Source: Bacillota bacterium
Lineage (GTDB): Bacteria; Bacillota; Clostridia; Peptostreptococcales; Anaerovoracaceae
Reading direction: 5' to 3'
Length of the DNA: 64,000 nucleotides
NCBI GenBank assembly: GCA_017557505.1
Contig: JAFYYP010000013.1
Coordinates: 40,121 to 104,120 of the forward strand
The notes beneath the pieces are model-generated. The model was given only the letters and a program-made list of their open reading frames with translations, was not told where the DNA came from and ran no database searches. Position numbers and translations under genes: made by a program. Below are positions 15,856 through 25,362 of this stretch, piece after piece (within the stretch, counting starts at the first letter, position 1; every line of letters starts with the position of its first letter).

Positions 15856-17128
15856 CGTAATATTCGAAATCGTAATCGATCACTGTGATCGTGTCGCCTT
15901 CTTCCAGACCCATGCCGAGCATCTGTTCGATCGCGCCGCTGTCTTCGATGTAGCGGTACAGATAACGCAAAGATCCCGCGTCGTTAAAGTTCGTGGAATT
16001 GAAGATCTTCTCAAGCTGTTTGCCCGTCACGAGGAAGCCGCCCTTCGGTTTTCTCTCAACATAGACGTTTCGGTAATCCGGATCGTCTTCCGGCGCCGTA
16101 TCCTTGAAGAATACGGCCTGTTCTTCTTCCTCTTCTTCGACGGTCTGCAGCAGTTTGAATGCTGCGCGCAGCAGCTCGTCCACGCCTTCGTGGATCGGCG
16201 CGCTGCACGGATAGACGGGATAACCTTTGCTCTCCGCATAGGCTTTGAAATCTTCATATACCTCGTCATCCGCCATATCGATCTTGTTGGCGCAGATGAT
16301 CTGAGGTTTCTTCGCTAATTTTTCGCTATAGGAAGCGAGCTCAGCGTTGATCTTGTCGAAGTCTTCCTTCGGATCGCGGCCTTCGCTGCCCGACACGTCC
16401 ACGACATGGATCAGAATGCGTGTGCGTTCGATATGCTTCAGAAAATCGAGACCAAGTCCCTGACCCTGAGAAGCGCCTTCGATCAGTCCGGGTATGTCGG
16501 CCATGACAAAACTGGAGTCGTACATCGAAACGACGCCCAGGTTCGGCGTGATGGTCGTAAAATGATAATTCGCGATCTTAGGGTTCGCGCTTGTGGAGAC
16601 AGACAGCAGCGTGGATTTGCCGACGTTTGGATAACCTACGAGGCCTACGTCCGCAATCAGTTTTAACTCGAGCTCGATCGTGCGTTCTTTTGCAAAACCG
16701 CCCGCTTCGGCGAAATTCGGCGCCTGGCGTACGGAATTCTTGAACATGACGTTTCCCTTTCCGCCTCTGCCGCCTTTTGCCGCAACAAAGGACTGACCGT
16801 CTTCCTTCAGATCGGCCATGACGGCATCGCTATCGACGTCTCGTACAACGGTGCCGACAGGAACTTTGATGACGAGATCCGCGCCGTCCTTGCCGAACTG
16901 CTGGCGCCCTCTTCCGTCCTCTCCGTTCTCCGCTTCATATTTTCTTTTATACCGGAAATCCATCAGCGTGCGCAGATTGCGGTCGGCCAGGATGACGATA
17001 TTGCCGCCCTTGCCGCCGTTTCCGCCGTCCGGACCTCCCTGCGGAATGTAGGGTTCTCTGCGGAAAGAAACAGAACCGTTTCCGCCCTTGCCGGATCTAA
17101 TGGTGATCGTAGCTTTGTCAACAAACAT
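15848..17128 (-). CDS. obg: GTPase Obg
   Basis: The 426-residue protein has all three Obg parts: the glycine-rich N-terminal domain (SGKGGNGSVSFRREPY), the G domain (GYPNVGKSTLL, DIPGLIEGASQGQGLG, NKID) and the C-terminal OCT domain ending in FEYYDE. It assists late 50S ribosome assembly. I start at MFVDKATI (17128), with AAGGTG upstream. The gene begins only 18 bases after the terminator of rplU-rpmA, so it is probably expressed by read-through. Confidence 0.97.
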   Translation of the reverse strand: MFVDKATITIRSGKGGNGSVSFRREPYIPQGGPDGGNGGKGGNIVILADRNLRTLMDFRYKRKYEAENGEDGRGRQQFGKDGADLVIKVPVGTVVRDVDSDAVMADLKEDGQSFVAAKGGRGGKGNVMFKNSVRQAPNFAEAGGFAKERTIELELKLIADVGLVGYPNVGKSTLLSVSTSANPKIANYHFTTITPNLGVVSMYDSSFVMADIPGLIEGASQGQGLGLDFLKHIERTRILIHVVDVSGSEGRDPKEDFDKINAELASYSEKLAKKPQIICANKIDMADDEVYEDFKAYAESKGYPVYPCSAPIHEGVDELLRAAFKLLQTVEEEEEEQAVFFKDTAPEDDPDYRNVYVERKPKGGFLVTGKQLEKIFNSTNFNDAGSLRYLYRYIEDSGAIEQMLGMGLEEGDTITVIDYDFEYYDE

Positions 17129-17146
17129 GATGCACCTTGATAAATA

Positions 17147-17180
17147 AAACAAGGCCCCCGGGATCGCCGGAGGCCCTTTC
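17147..17180 (-). terminator. Attenuating terminator after rpmA
   Basis: A GC-rich hairpin (AAGGGCCTCCGG paired with CCCGGGGGCCTT, one irregularity) is followed by TTGTTTTATTT on the minus strand. It separates the abundant ribosomal protein message from obg. Confidence 0.82.
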
Positions 17181-17185
17181 GAGAA

Positions 17186-17446
17186 CTATGCTTCCTGAGA
17201 ATAAACGCTGACCTGCTTGCGGGTCTTGTCTTTTCTCTCGAACTTGACGATGCCGTCCTGCTTTGCGTACAGGGTGTCGTCTCCGCCGATGCCTACGTTG
17301 TTTCCCGGGTGGATCTTCGTCCCTCTCTGGCGAACAAGAATGGAACCTGCGCTGACGAACTGGCCGTCGGCTCTCTTTACTCCAAGACGCTTCGACTCGG
17401 AATCGCGGCCGTTCTTAGAGCTGCCTACACCTTTTTTACTTGCCAT
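17186..17446 (-). CDS. rpmA: 50S ribosomal protein L27
   Basis: The 86-residue protein is L27 along its full length ([20 protein letters not shown] ... [20 protein letters not shown]). Many Firmicutes make L27 with an N-terminal extension cut off by the Prp protease. Here translation starts directly at MASKKG, with no extension, and no prp gene lies between rplU and rpmA. It is transcribed with rplU. Confidence 0.97.
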   Translation of the reverse strand: MASKKGVGSSKNGRDSESKRLGVKRADGQFVSAGSILVRQRGTKIHPGNNVGIGGDDTLYAKQDGIVKFERKDKTRKQVSVYSQEA

Positions 17447-17469
17447 AAGATTTTACCTCCGTTCCTTGT

Positions 17470-17979
17470 CTACTTGCTGAGAGCTGCCTCGATAGCGGCA
17501 ATCATTTCTTCCTTCTTGAGCTTGGCGTCGACTTCGATGCCCTTCGCTGCTGCAAATTCAGCCAGCTCGCTCTTCTTCATGGCCTTGAAGTCGACAGCCT
17601 CTTCGACTGCTTCCGCAACAACTTCCTCTGCCTTGGGGGCTTCGGGAGCCTTGGCCTTCGCTTCGCCGTTCAGAGAGATGCCATTGATCTTCAGTTCGGT
17701 GTAGGGCTGTCTGTGACCCTGCTTCTTGCGATAGTCCTTCTTAGCCTTGTACTTGAAGATGACGACCTTGTCTGCCTTGCCGTTTTCAACGACTTCAGCT
17801 TCTACGAATGCGCCTGCCACATAGGGTGCGCCGACCATGGTCTCGCCTTCACCGCCGATCACCAGGACCTTGTCCAGGGATACGGTGCTGCCTGCTTCGG
17901 CATTCAGCTTCTCAACACGGATCTTGTCACCGGCGGATACGCGATACTGCTTTCCTCCGGTCATAACTACTGCATACAT
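17470..17979 (-). CDS. rplU: 50S ribosomal protein L21 with C-terminal extension
   Basis: Residues 1-103 are ordinary L21 ([18 protein letters not shown] ... [14 protein letters not shown]). About 65 extra residues follow: an Ala/Glu/Pro linker, then a helical segment ([20 protein letters not shown]) that resembles small SAP/HeH nucleic-acid-binding folds. Bacterial L21 is usually about 103 residues. I start at 17979, with GAGGAGG eight bases upstream; a longer frame upstream is non-coding leader. Confidence 0.95.
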   Translation of the reverse strand: MYAVVMTGGKQYRVSAGDKIRVEKLNAEAGSTVSLDKVLVIGGEGETMVGAPYVAGAFVEAEVVENGKADKVVIFKYKAKKDYRKKQGHRQPYTELKINGISLNGEAKAKAPEAPKAEEVVAEAVEEAVDFKAMKKSELAEFAAAKGIEVDAKLKKEEMIAAIEAALSK

Positions 17980-18062
17980 GATATTTTTACCTCCTCTATC
18001 CGGTCTCGCCATCGGGGGTGGTCTTAAAGACACTCGAAAATATACCCATTCAGAGCGGCAAC
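17980..18062 (-). ncRNA. 5' leader of rplU, probable L21 leader
   Basis: About 80 bases lie between the predicted transcription start and the L21 start codon. They contain GTGTCTTTAAGACC and GGCGAGACCGGA-type segments that look like the L21 leader found in Firmicutes, where the ribosomal protein is thought to repress its own message. I recognise the pattern from memory only. Confidence 0.55.
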
Positions 18063-18068
18063 GCAAAT

Positions 18069-18097
18069 ATTATACGAGGCAGGTAAAGCCATGTCAA
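18069..18097 (-). promoter_or_regulatory. Consensus sigma-A promoter of rplU-rpmA
   Basis: TTGACA (18092-18097), exactly 17 bp of spacer, and TATAAT (18069-18074). Both hexamers are perfect, as expected for a ribosomal protein operon. Confidence 0.92.
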
Positions 18098-18121
18098 GCA
18101 ATATTTTCAAATATTAATGTA

Positions 18122-18164
18122 CATTGTGCGGGTACTGTCATCTTTAGATGTCACCCGCACAATG
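18122..18164 (-). terminator. Long hairpin after recA
   Basis: A 12-bp stem, CATTGTGCGGGT with ACCCGCACAATG, encloses a second small hairpin (CATCT/AGATG). It sits just past the recA stop. The U-run is weak, so it may stabilise the 3' end as much as terminate. Confidence 0.7.
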
Positions 18165-18172
18165 AGACTCTT

Positions 18173-19246
18173 TTATTCTATTACCACTCCATCAGCATCT
18201 ACTTTGATGGAATCGGAATCGTCGATGAGCGTTTCGTCTTTCTTGGCGATGTACTTTTTACGGATCTGCTCTTCGAGCTTCGCCATCAGTTCAGGATGCT
18301 CATCCAGATAGGTTTTGACGTTCTCTCTGCCCTGTCCGATACGTTCGCCTGCGTAGCTGTACCAGGCGCCGCTCTTCTCGAGCAGGCCTGCGTCGACGGA
18401 ACAGTCGAGCACGTCGCCGGCGCGGGAAATACCCTTACCGTACATGATGTCGAATTCCGTCATCTTGAACGGAGGAGCGACCTTGTTCTTGACTACTTTC
18501 ACTCTCGTGCGGTTGCCGACGATGGCGTCGCCGACCTTAATGGATTCGATGCGGCGCACGTCGAGGCGCATCGAACTGTAAAATTTCAGCGCTCTGCCGC
18601 CCGTCGTCGTCTCGGGATTGCCGAACATGACGCCGACCTTTTCTCTCAGCTGGTTGATGAAAATGCAGGTCGTGTTCGTCTTATTGATGACGCCCGTCAG
18701 CTTTCTGAGGGCCTGGGACATGAGCCTTGCCTGCAGACCGACGTGAGAATCGCCCATATCGCCCTGGATCTCGGCCTTGGGGACCAGCGCCGCCACGGAG
18801 TCGATGACCACCACGGAGATCGCGCCGGAACGTACGAGCATCTCGCAGATCTCAAGCGCGTCTTCGCCGGTATCCGGCTGCGAGACGAGCAGATCGTCAA
18901 TGTCGACGCCGATGCCTTTCGCATAGATCGGATCCAGCGCGTGCTCTGCGTCGATGAACGCCGCTTTGCCGCCCTGCTTCTGCGATTCAGCGATAATGTG
19001 CAGCGCCAGCGTCGTCTTACCGGAAGACTCCGGGCCGAAGATCTCGATGATCCTGCCCTTCGGTACGCCGCCTACGCCGCAGGCGATATCCAGGCTGATG
19101 GATCCCGTCGGGATCGCTTCGATGTTAAGCCTTGCGTTTTCATCTCCGAGAGACATGATGGAGCCTTTGCCGAAGCGCTTGTCGATCTGCGCGATCGCGG
19201 CTTCCAGCGCCTTATCCCGTTCTGACTTGTTGATGTTCTCTGCCAT
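18173..19246 (-). CDS. recA: Recombinase RecA
   Basis: The 357-residue protein has Walker [13 protein letters not shown], the Walker B region [12 protein letters not shown], the L1/L2 DNA-binding loops ([39 protein letters not shown]) and an acidic C-terminal tail. It forms filaments on single-stranded DNA for recombination and triggers LexA self-cleavage. Its promoter and LexA box are visible. cinA, pgsA and rimO lie upstream in the same direction. Confidence 0.99.
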   Translation of the reverse strand: MAENINKSERDKALEAAIAQIDKRFGKGSIMSLGDENARLNIEAIPTGSISLDIACGVGGVPKGRIIEIFGPESSGKTTLALHIIAESQKQGGKAAFIDAEHALDPIYAKGIGVDIDDLLVSQPDTGEDALEICEMLVRSGAISVVVIDSVAALVPKAEIQGDMGDSHVGLQARLMSQALRKLTGVINKTNTTCIFINQLREKVGVMFGNPETTTGGRALKFYSSMRLDVRRIESIKVGDAIVGNRTRVKVVKNKVAPPFKMTEFDIMYGKGISRAGDVLDCSVDAGLLEKSGAWYSYAGERIGQGRENVKTYLDEHPELMAKLEEQIRKKYIAKKDETLIDDSDSIKVDADGVVIE

Positions 19247-19283
19247 CTATTTCATTCCTCCGTTCCGGTTCTTTTGTTGAATA

Positions 19284-19297
19284 CGAACATTTGTTCT
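19284..19297 (-). promoter_or_regulatory. LexA (SOS) box of recA
   Basis: CGAACATTTGTTCT fits the Gram-positive LexA/DinR operator GAAC-N4-GTTC. It lies just downstream of the -10 element, overlapping the expected transcription start, and 37 bases before the start codon. Confidence 0.92.
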
Positions 19298-19302
19298 TTA
19301 TC

Positions 19303-19331
19303 ATTCTACCCTGAAACTGCTCCGCGGTCAA
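19303..19331 (-). promoter_or_regulatory. recA promoter
   Basis: TTGACC (19326-19331), a 17-bp spacer and TAGAAT (19303-19308), directly upstream of the LexA box. Confidence 0.85.
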
Positions 19332-19368
19332 GCATTTTCAGCAAAAGAAATATACCAGATATTACCAT

Positions 19369-20610
19369 TTATGTCAACGATTTATTGAACAGCACTTTGT
19401 ACATCTGCTTGAACATGTTGAAGCACGCATCTCTGCGGATGCGGCCTCTGTTGCCCTGACGGAAATGCTCGCTTACTTTGACTTCGTCCTTGTACCAGAC
19501 GCCGATATAATAACGGCCTACTTCTTTTCCCTCATCGGGGTTCGGTCCTGCGTTGCCGGTCACCGCGACGCACAGATCGCAGCCGGTCTTCTTATGAAGT
19601 CCTTCCGCCATTTCCATCGCGCATTCGGGGCTGATGGCGCCGTATTTATCCAACGTGGATTTATAGACGCCGAGTTCTTCCATTTTCGCACGGTTGCTGT
19701 ACGTCACGCACGAACGGTCGAAGAATGCGGAAACGCCGGGTTTATCCGTGACCCTCGCAGCGAACATGCCGCCGGTCATGGATTCGGCTGCCGCCAGAGA
19801 AATGCAGTCCATGTGCATACGGTCCAGCACGACGTCTTCCAGATCTTCGTCATCGACAGAGAACACAAAGTTGCCTACTCTGCTGAGTACTTCCATCATC
19901 ATGTCGTCTACAGCTTCGATGGCTTCGGCTCGGGTCGCTCTCTTAGACGCGATGCGCAGCGTGCACTCCCCTTCTCCCGCGTACGTCGCGAGCGTCGGGT
20001 CCGTCTGAGCGTCGATCAGATCCATGAGTTCGGTCTCTAGGCGTGATTCTCCGATCTCCGTCGTGCGCAGGTTGCGGTAATAGATGACAGCGTCGGCTCT
20101 GCGGATCAACTCGGGCTTGACGCAGTTCTCGAACATCGGTTTCATTTCGCGCGGCGGTCCCGGCATGGAGACGATCATCTTTCCGTCCTTTTCCAGCATG
20201 AAACCGGGCGCTGTTCCGTTCGGATTCGGCAGGATCTGCGCGTGTTCCGGGAAATAAGCCTGTTTCAGATTATTATCGGTAAAGACGGACCATCTCTTCG
20301 CAAAATGTTCCTTCAGGATCTTAGTTTGCTCCGGGAATTCGACGATAGTCTCACCGAAGTATTCCGCGATCATTTCTTTCGTGAGGTCGTCTTCCGTTGG
20401 ACCCAGACCGCCCGTCGTGATGACAAGATCGCAGTCGTGATAGGCGTAAGCGAGCAGATCCTTCAGACGCGCAGGATTATCGCCCACGGTAAAGTGATAC
20501 ATCACGTCGTGGCCGATCAGGCGCAGCTGTTCGCTTAAATACTGTACGTTCGTGTTGAGGATGGAACCGAACAGGATCTCGGTCCCGACAGTTAAAAGAG
20601 CGCTCTTCAT
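19369..20610 (-). CDS. cinA: CinA: NMN amidohydrolase / ADP-ribose pyrophosphatase-like
   Basis: The 413-residue protein has both CinA parts: the N-terminal molybdopterin-binding-like domain (TVGTEILFGSILNTN, TTGGLGPTEDDLT) and the C-terminal PncC-type nicotinamide-mononucleotide deamidase domain (LAAAESMTGGMFAARVTD, VTGNAGPNPDEGKE). It recycles pyridine nucleotides and is often next to recA and pgsA, as here. It ends before the recA promoter and starts two bases after pgsA. Confidence 0.95.
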   Translation of the reverse strand: MKSALLTVGTEILFGSILNTNVQYLSEQLRLIGHDVMYHFTVGDNPARLKDLLAYAYHDCDLVITTGGLGPTEDDLTKEMIAEYFGETIVEFPEQTKILKEHFAKRWSVFTDNNLKQAYFPEHAQILPNPNGTAPGFMLEKDGKMIVSMPGPPREMKPMFENCVKPELIRRADAVIYYRNLRTTEIGESRLETELMDLIDAQTDPTLATYAGEGECTLRIASKRATRAEAIEAVDDMMMEVLSRVGNFVFSVDDEDLEDVVLDRMHMDCISLAAAESMTGGMFAARVTDKPGVSAFFDRSCVTYSNRAKMEELGVYKSTLDKYGAISPECAMEMAEGLHKKTGCDLCVAVTGNAGPNPDEGKEVGRYYIGVWYKDEVKVSEHFRQGNRGRIRRDACFNMFKQMYKVLFNKSLT

Positions 20611-20612
20611 GG

Positions 20613-21134
20613 TTATTCCTTAAAGACCTGTTTATTCTGGACGATATATTCGATACCGCTGTAGACGGTCATGACCATGCTGGCCCACAGGAAAACAGTT
20701 GCCAGCGTCTGCAGCACGGGATGGTAACTGCGGAGGATCAGAAGCGGTACGGCGATCATCTGCAGCACCGTCTTGATCTTGCCGCTCATGCCGGCAGCGA
20801 TGACGATGCCGTTGGCTGCAGCGACGGTACGCATGCCGGACACGGCGAATTCTCGAAGCAGGATGATGATGAGCATCCAGGCCGGTACCGTATGGTCTTC
20901 GATCATCAGGCAGAAAGCCGAATACACAAGGATCTTGTCCGCCAGCGGATCCATGATCTTGCCGAAATTCGTGACGAGATCGTATTTGCGGGCGATCTTG
21001 CCGTCCAGCATGTCCGTAAACGAAGCCAGAATAAAAACAATGAAAGCAGCCAGGTACAGATGCTTCATGTACAGAATGACGAAGACCGGCACGGCGATGA
21101 TGCGCGCCAGCGTGAGTTTATTTGGCAGATTCAT
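20613..21134 (-). CDS. pgsA: CDP-diacylglycerol--glycerol-3-phosphate 3-phosphatidyltransferase
   Basis: The 173-residue membrane enzyme has the CDP-alcohol phosphatidyltransferase motif in DMLDGKIARKYDLVTNFGKI and MDPLADK (D-x2-DG-x2-AR-x8-9-G-x3-D-x3-D). About four to five hydrophobic helices are seen. It makes phosphatidylglycerol phosphate in the membrane. I start at MNLPNKLT (21134), overlapping the rimO end by 17 bases, because the longer frame adds a non-membrane tail. Confidence 0.94.
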   Translation of the reverse strand: MNLPNKLTLARIIAVPVFVILYMKHLYLAAFIVFILASFTDMLDGKIARKYDLVTNFGKIMDPLADKILVYSAFCLMIEDHTVPAWMLIIILLREFAVSGMRTVAAANGIVIAAGMSGKIKTVLQMIAVPLLILRSYHPVLQTLATVFLWASMVMTVYSGIEYIVQNKQVFKE

Positions 21135-22431
21135 AACATACTCCCGATAGATCGTAATCGAATGCGTCGGTGATGGTGACCGGGACAAACATGCCCGGTT
21201 TCAGTCCCGCCAGACCGGTAAAAAGCACGCCGTCGTCGATCTCCGGCGCGTCGTAAGCGGTACGGCCGCTGTAGGAACCGTCCTCGAAGACTTCTTCGAC
21301 AAGTACTTCGAGCGTTTTCCCTATGTATTTCTGATTGTTATCAAGCGAGATCTTCTGCTGCAGCGCCATGATGCGGTCCGCTCGTCTCTGTTTGACGTCG
21401 CTGCGCACCTGATTAGGCATCTTTGCTGCGGCAGTTCCCTCTTCTTTGGAATACGGAAACACGCCGAGACGGTCGAACTTCATGTCTTCGACAAAAGCAT
21501 ACAGAGCATTGAAGTTTTCCTTCGTTTCGCCCGGGAAACCCGTGATAAGAGTCGTACGAATGACAATATCCGGTATTTGTTTACGTAATTCTCGTATGGT
21601 AGACCTTATGCTGTGCTCCGTCGATTTGCGGTTCATTGCCTTCAGGATGATGTCGGAGCTGTGCTGGATGGGGATATCGATGTATTTGCAGATCTTCGGC
21701 TCGTCCTTCATGACCCGGATCAACTCCGGTGTGATCTCATCTTCGTAGCAATACATCAGGCGGATCCATCGGATACCGTCGATCGCGCACAGATCTTTTA
21801 AGAGCTTCGGAAGCATATCGCTTCTGCCGAAATCGCGTCCGTAACCGGTCACGTCCTGGGCGATCACGACGAGTTCCTTCACACCCTGCTCTGCCAGTTG
21901 TTTTGCCTCGGCGAGGATGGCTTCCGGCTTTCTGCTGCGGTACAGTCCGCGGATATAGGGGATCGCGCAATACGTACACACGTTATTGCATCCTTCAGCG
22001 ATCTTGATGGCAGCGGAAACCCCTCCTGCATACAGTCTGGGCAGTTCTTCGTACTCTTTCGCGGCCTTTTGCGCCGCAATGCGTTCCTTACGCATGCCCT
22101 GCACGATCTCCGGCAGCTTCGCGTAATCATTGACGCCAAGCAGATGATCGACTTCCGGCATTTCCTTTGCGAGTTCCTTCGCGTAGCGCTGGGACAGGCA
22201 GCCTGTAACGATCAGTTTCTGTCCAACTCTCTTTTCGCGGATCAGATCGAAGATCGCCTCGATGGACTGCTGCTTGGCATCGTGAATGAAACCGCAGGTA
22301 TTCACCATCAGGATATCCGCTTTCTTGATATCCTGCGTCTCTTCCACGTCGATACCATTCAGCAAAGCAAGCGCATTTTCCGAATCTACCGTATTCTTTT
22401 CACAGCCAAGTGTTTTCAGATATATTTTCAT
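21118..22431 (-). CDS. rimO: Ribosomal protein S12 methylthiotransferase RimO
   Basis: The 437-residue protein has the N-terminal UPF0004 domain with cysteines in LGCEKNTVDSE, NTCGFI and TGCLSQRY, the radical SAM cluster motif CNNVCTYCAIPYIRG near residue 146 and a C-terminal TRAM domain. It methylthiolates an Asp of S12. FIHDAKQQSIEAI and the overall length fit RimO better than MiaB. It starts right after the ftsK stop. Confidence 0.95.
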   Translation of the reverse strand: MKIYLKTLGCEKNTVDSENALALLNGIDVEETQDIKKADILMVNTCGFIHDAKQQSIEAIFDLIREKRVGQKLIVTGCLSQRYAKELAKEMPEVDHLLGVNDYAKLPEIVQGMRKERIAAQKAAKEYEELPRLYAGGVSAAIKIAEGCNNVCTYCAIPYIRGLYRSRKPEAILAEAKQLAEQGVKELVVIAQDVTGYGRDFGRSDMLPKLLKDLCAIDGIRWIRLMYCYEDEITPELIRVMKDEPKICKYIDIPIQHSSDIILKAMNRKSTEHSIRSTIRELRKQIPDIVIRTTLITGFPGETKENFNALYAFVEDMKFDRLGVFPYSKEEGTAAAKMPNQVRSDVKQRRADRIMALQQKISLDNNQKYIGKTLEVLVEEVFEDGSYSGRTAYDAPEIDDGVLFTGLAGLKPGMFVPVTITDAFDYDLSGVCYESAK

Positions 22432-25227
22432 TTAAAAGATTTCTTCAGGTACGCCGTCATCTTCGGGCGCGGATTCGCTCTCCAGCTGTTCGAACTGTTC
22501 GATCGACAGCAGGACCTTGCGCGGCCGCGATCCGTCTGCCGGGCCGACGATGCCGCGTTCTTCCATCATATCGATCAACCTTGCAGCGCGGTTATAACCG
22601 ATGCGGAACCTTCTCTGCAGCATGGAAACGCTGGCCTGTTCTGCTCTTACGACGCATTCGATGGCGTCCGCAAGCAGCTCGTCTTCGTCGCTGTCAGCAT
22701 CGTCTTTGCCGCTGCCGTTCGAACCGGAACCTGACGTCGTTCTTTCCATGGCGCGCAGAATGTCTTCGCTGTTATAGCGGAAGACGTTGGACTCTTCTTC
22801 GGATCCTTCCTCCGCTGCTTCCTTTGCGGCTTTCAGCGCTTCGTCCTGCTTCTTCAGATAATCGATCACAGCTTTGATCTCCTCGTCGGAGACCCAGCAG
22901 CCCTGTACGCGTTCCGGCTTCGCCATGCCCTGCGGGTAATACAGCATGTCGCCGTGACCCAGCAGTTTCTCTGCTCCTGTCATGTCGAGGATGACGCGCG
23001 AATCGATGCCGTTGGAGACGGACAGTGCAATGCGGCTCGGCACGTTGGCTTTGATGACGCCCGTCAGGATATCCGTAGACGGTCTCTGCGTCGCGATGAC
23101 CATGTGGATACCGGCGGCTCTCGCCTTCTGAGCCAGGCGGCAGATCGAATCTTCGACGGAATTCTGCGCGGTCATGATGAGGTCGGCCAGCTCGTCGATG
23201 ATGATGACGATCTGCGGCATGGCCTTGTATTCTTCTCCGTTTGCGCGTACGGTCTCGTTATAGCTTTCGAGATCGCGCACGTTCTCTTCCATGAACTTGT
23301 TGTAGCGCTCTTCCATTTCGCCGACTGCCCATCCGAGCGCGGCGGAAGCTTTATCCGGCTTGGTAACTACCGGGATGAGCAGATGCGGGATGCCCTTGTA
23401 TCCGCTGAGTTCGACGGATTTCGGATCGATGAGGATCAGTTTGACCTCGTCCGGCGTCGCTTTGTAGAGCATGGAGAGGATCATCGCGTTCTGGCACACG
23501 GATTTACCGGAGCCTGTCGTACCGGCGATCAGCAGGTGCGGCATCTTCTTCAGGTCCGCGATGACGCATTCGCCGCCGACGTTCTTGCCCAGGCCGACGG
23601 AGATCTTGGACTTCGCGTTCTGGAATTCCTTGGACTCCAGAACTTCGCGGAGCGTTACGGAACTGGATTTGTCGTTCGAGATCTCAATGCCAACGGCTGC
23701 CTTGCCGGGGATCGGCGCTTCGATACGCAGCGATTTTGCTCTCAGGTTGAGCGCAAGATCGTCCTGCAGCGAAACGATGCGGGAGATCTTGACACCGGGA
23801 GCAGGTTTTACCTCAAAGCGTGTGACCGTGGGTCCCTTGATCATGTTTTCTACAGTTGCGGATACGCCAAACGACGCGAGCGTTTCTTCGAGCACTCTCG
23901 CCTGTTCGTGTACAGCGTTCATATCCGCCTCTTCTCTTTTCCCTGTAGGACTGTGGAGCAGACTGAGCGGCGGCAGCTGATAGACCGGCGCGGATCTCTT
24001 GGTCGTCTTCGCCGTTTTGACTGCCGCTTCCGCACCGGACGAAACGGCGCTTACGATCTCCTCTTTTTTCTCTGCTTTCGGAGTTCTCGGTTTTCTGATC
24101 GGAGTTTCTTCGTGGGTCACTTCCGCGGGAATGAACGAACCGTTGTATTCCGGTGCGTCTGTCCGCGGCGAACCTTCTCCGTTCAGCCCATAGCCCTCTT
24201 TGATCGGACCGTCCTGGCCGAACAGCGAATCGTCGTTCATGTAGCCGAGGATCTGCTTCTGATTGTTTGTAACAGGCGCATCCGGACTGTCGGCAGACTT
24301 GCGTCCGATGCTTTCAGGTGTAAAGTTCGGGTTGAACACCGGCAGTTCCGGCTCGGGTTCTTCGACCGGTTCCGGTTCATCGACCGGAGCGGGCGTCTGC
24401 TGCAGAATCTCGCCGGACGTGGGATGGGTCTCGCCTTTTGTATAATCTGCGGCGTTGGATTTCTTGGCTTCTGCTGCTTTCTGCTTCTCCATTTCCTCCA
24501 TGGCCAGCTGGTGTTCTTCTTCTCTTCTTTCACGCTCGCGCTCGAGGATCATCTCGTTTGCAGCTTTCTGTGCCTCTCTGGTGTTCTTAACCGCTCTGCG
24601 CTTGATCTTCATGTTGTCGAAGAACACGGAGATCGGCGTATCGATGATGAACATCAGCGTAATGACGATGCCGCAGATCGCGATGATGCGCATGCCGACG
24701 AGGCCGGCCAGCTTATTGAGCAGCGTACCGGCAATGGCGCCGAAAACACCGATATTCATAGTCTCGGCAGCATAAGCTTCTTTGATCAGTCCAAGACTTA
24801 GATCCGTTCCAAGGCCTTCGTACAGCGATGCGTTCAGCATGCAGACGCAGATGAACAGCGCCAGCAGACACAAAAGCGAACGTAAAGTCAGATAACTGGT
24901 CTTGTTCAGGAAGATCAATATGCCGTATACGATCAGGAAATACGCGAGGATATACGCGACGCGGCCAAAGACGCCGAACATGACGCTCTTCGTGACTCCG
25001 CCGATCGCGCCGATCAGGTTGGTATGCAGGCTGAGCACGACCAGCACGCCGAGCGCGATGATGACGATCGCCCAGATCTCGTCGTGCAGCCTCTTGCTGC
25101 GATGAAGCTTTTCGGCTTCCGCCATTTCTTTCTCTTTGATGCGCTGTTTCTCCTCAGCGGATTTGCTCTTCGCCTTTGCGGCTGTCATTTTAGTTTTGCC
25201 GGATTCCGGCCGTTTACCATCTGCCAT
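22432..25227 (-). CDS. ftsK: DNA translocase FtsK/SpoIIIE
   Basis: The 931-residue protein has a charged N-terminus, about four membrane helices (residues 50-200), a Pro/Glu-rich linker, the motor domain with Walker A GTTGSGKSV and Walker B IIIIDELADLI, and a C-terminal winged-helix gamma domain (QASVSMLQRRFRIGYNRAAR) that reads chromosome polarity sequences. It moves chromosome ends across the closing septum. Its promoter is divergent from that of mtnA. Confidence 0.97.
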   Translation of the reverse strand: MADGKRPESGKTKMTAAKAKSKSAEEKQRIKEKEMAEAEKLHRSKRLHDEIWAIVIIALGVLVVLSLHTNLIGAIGGVTKSVMFGVFGRVAYILAYFLIVYGILIFLNKTSYLTLRSLLCLLALFICVCMLNASLYEGLGTDLSLGLIKEAYAAETMNIGVFGAIAGTLLNKLAGLVGMRIIAICGIVITLMFIIDTPISVFFDNMKIKRRAVKNTREAQKAANEMILERERERREEEHQLAMEEMEKQKAAEAKKSNAADYTKGETHPTSGEILQQTPAPVDEPEPVEEPEPELPVFNPNFTPESIGRKSADSPDAPVTNNQKQILGYMNDDSLFGQDGPIKEGYGLNGEGSPRTDAPEYNGSFIPAEVTHEETPIRKPRTPKAEKKEEIVSAVSSGAEAAVKTAKTTKRSAPVYQLPPLSLLHSPTGKREEADMNAVHEQARVLEETLASFGVSATVENMIKGPTVTRFEVKPAPGVKISRIVSLQDDLALNLRAKSLRIEAPIPGKAAVGIEISNDKSSSVTLREVLESKEFQNAKSKISVGLGKNVGGECVIADLKKMPHLLIAGTTGSGKSVCQNAMILSMLYKATPDEVKLILIDPKSVELSGYKGIPHLLIPVVTKPDKASAALGWAVGEMEERYNKFMEENVRDLESYNETVRANGEEYKAMPQIVIIIDELADLIMTAQNSVEDSICRLAQKARAAGIHMVIATQRPSTDILTGVIKANVPSRIALSVSNGIDSRVILDMTGAEKLLGHGDMLYYPQGMAKPERVQGCWVSDEEIKAVIDYLKKQDEALKAAKEAAEEGSEEESNVFRYNSEDILRAMERTTSGSGSNGSGKDDADSDEDELLADAIECVVRAEQASVSMLQRRFRIGYNRAARLIDMMEERGIVGPADGSRPRKVLLSIEQFEQLESESAPEDDGVPEEIF

Positions 25228-25290
25228 AGGGCTCTATCCTTTCTTATTGCAGAGCAGCCTCTGCAAAATGAACATAATCATACATAATGA

Positions 25291-25319
25291 ATTATAGCAC
25301 AATCCCTTGTACGGTGGAA
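25291..25319 (-). promoter_or_regulatory. ftsK promoter
   Basis: TTCCAC (25314-25319), a 17-bp spacer and a perfect TATAAT (25291-25296), reading toward ftsK. It lies back to back with the mtnA promoter. Confidence 0.65.
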
Positions 25320-25323
25320 GAAC

Positions 25324-25352
25324 TTAACAAACAAACCCTTGTATTGTATAAT
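25324..25352 (+). promoter_or_regulatory. mtnA-mtnK promoter
   Basis: TTAACA (25324-25329), a 17-bp spacer and TATAAT (25347-25352). The predicted start, about 25359, is only a few bases before the first paired base of the structured leader RNA. Confidence 0.85.
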
Positions 25353-25362
25353 ATTTGTGTGT

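Noticed and set aside
22954-24801. A plus-strand open frame of about 615 codons opposite ftsK
   Set aside because: It is a shadow of ftsK, with Arg/Asp/Phe-rich translation and no domain.
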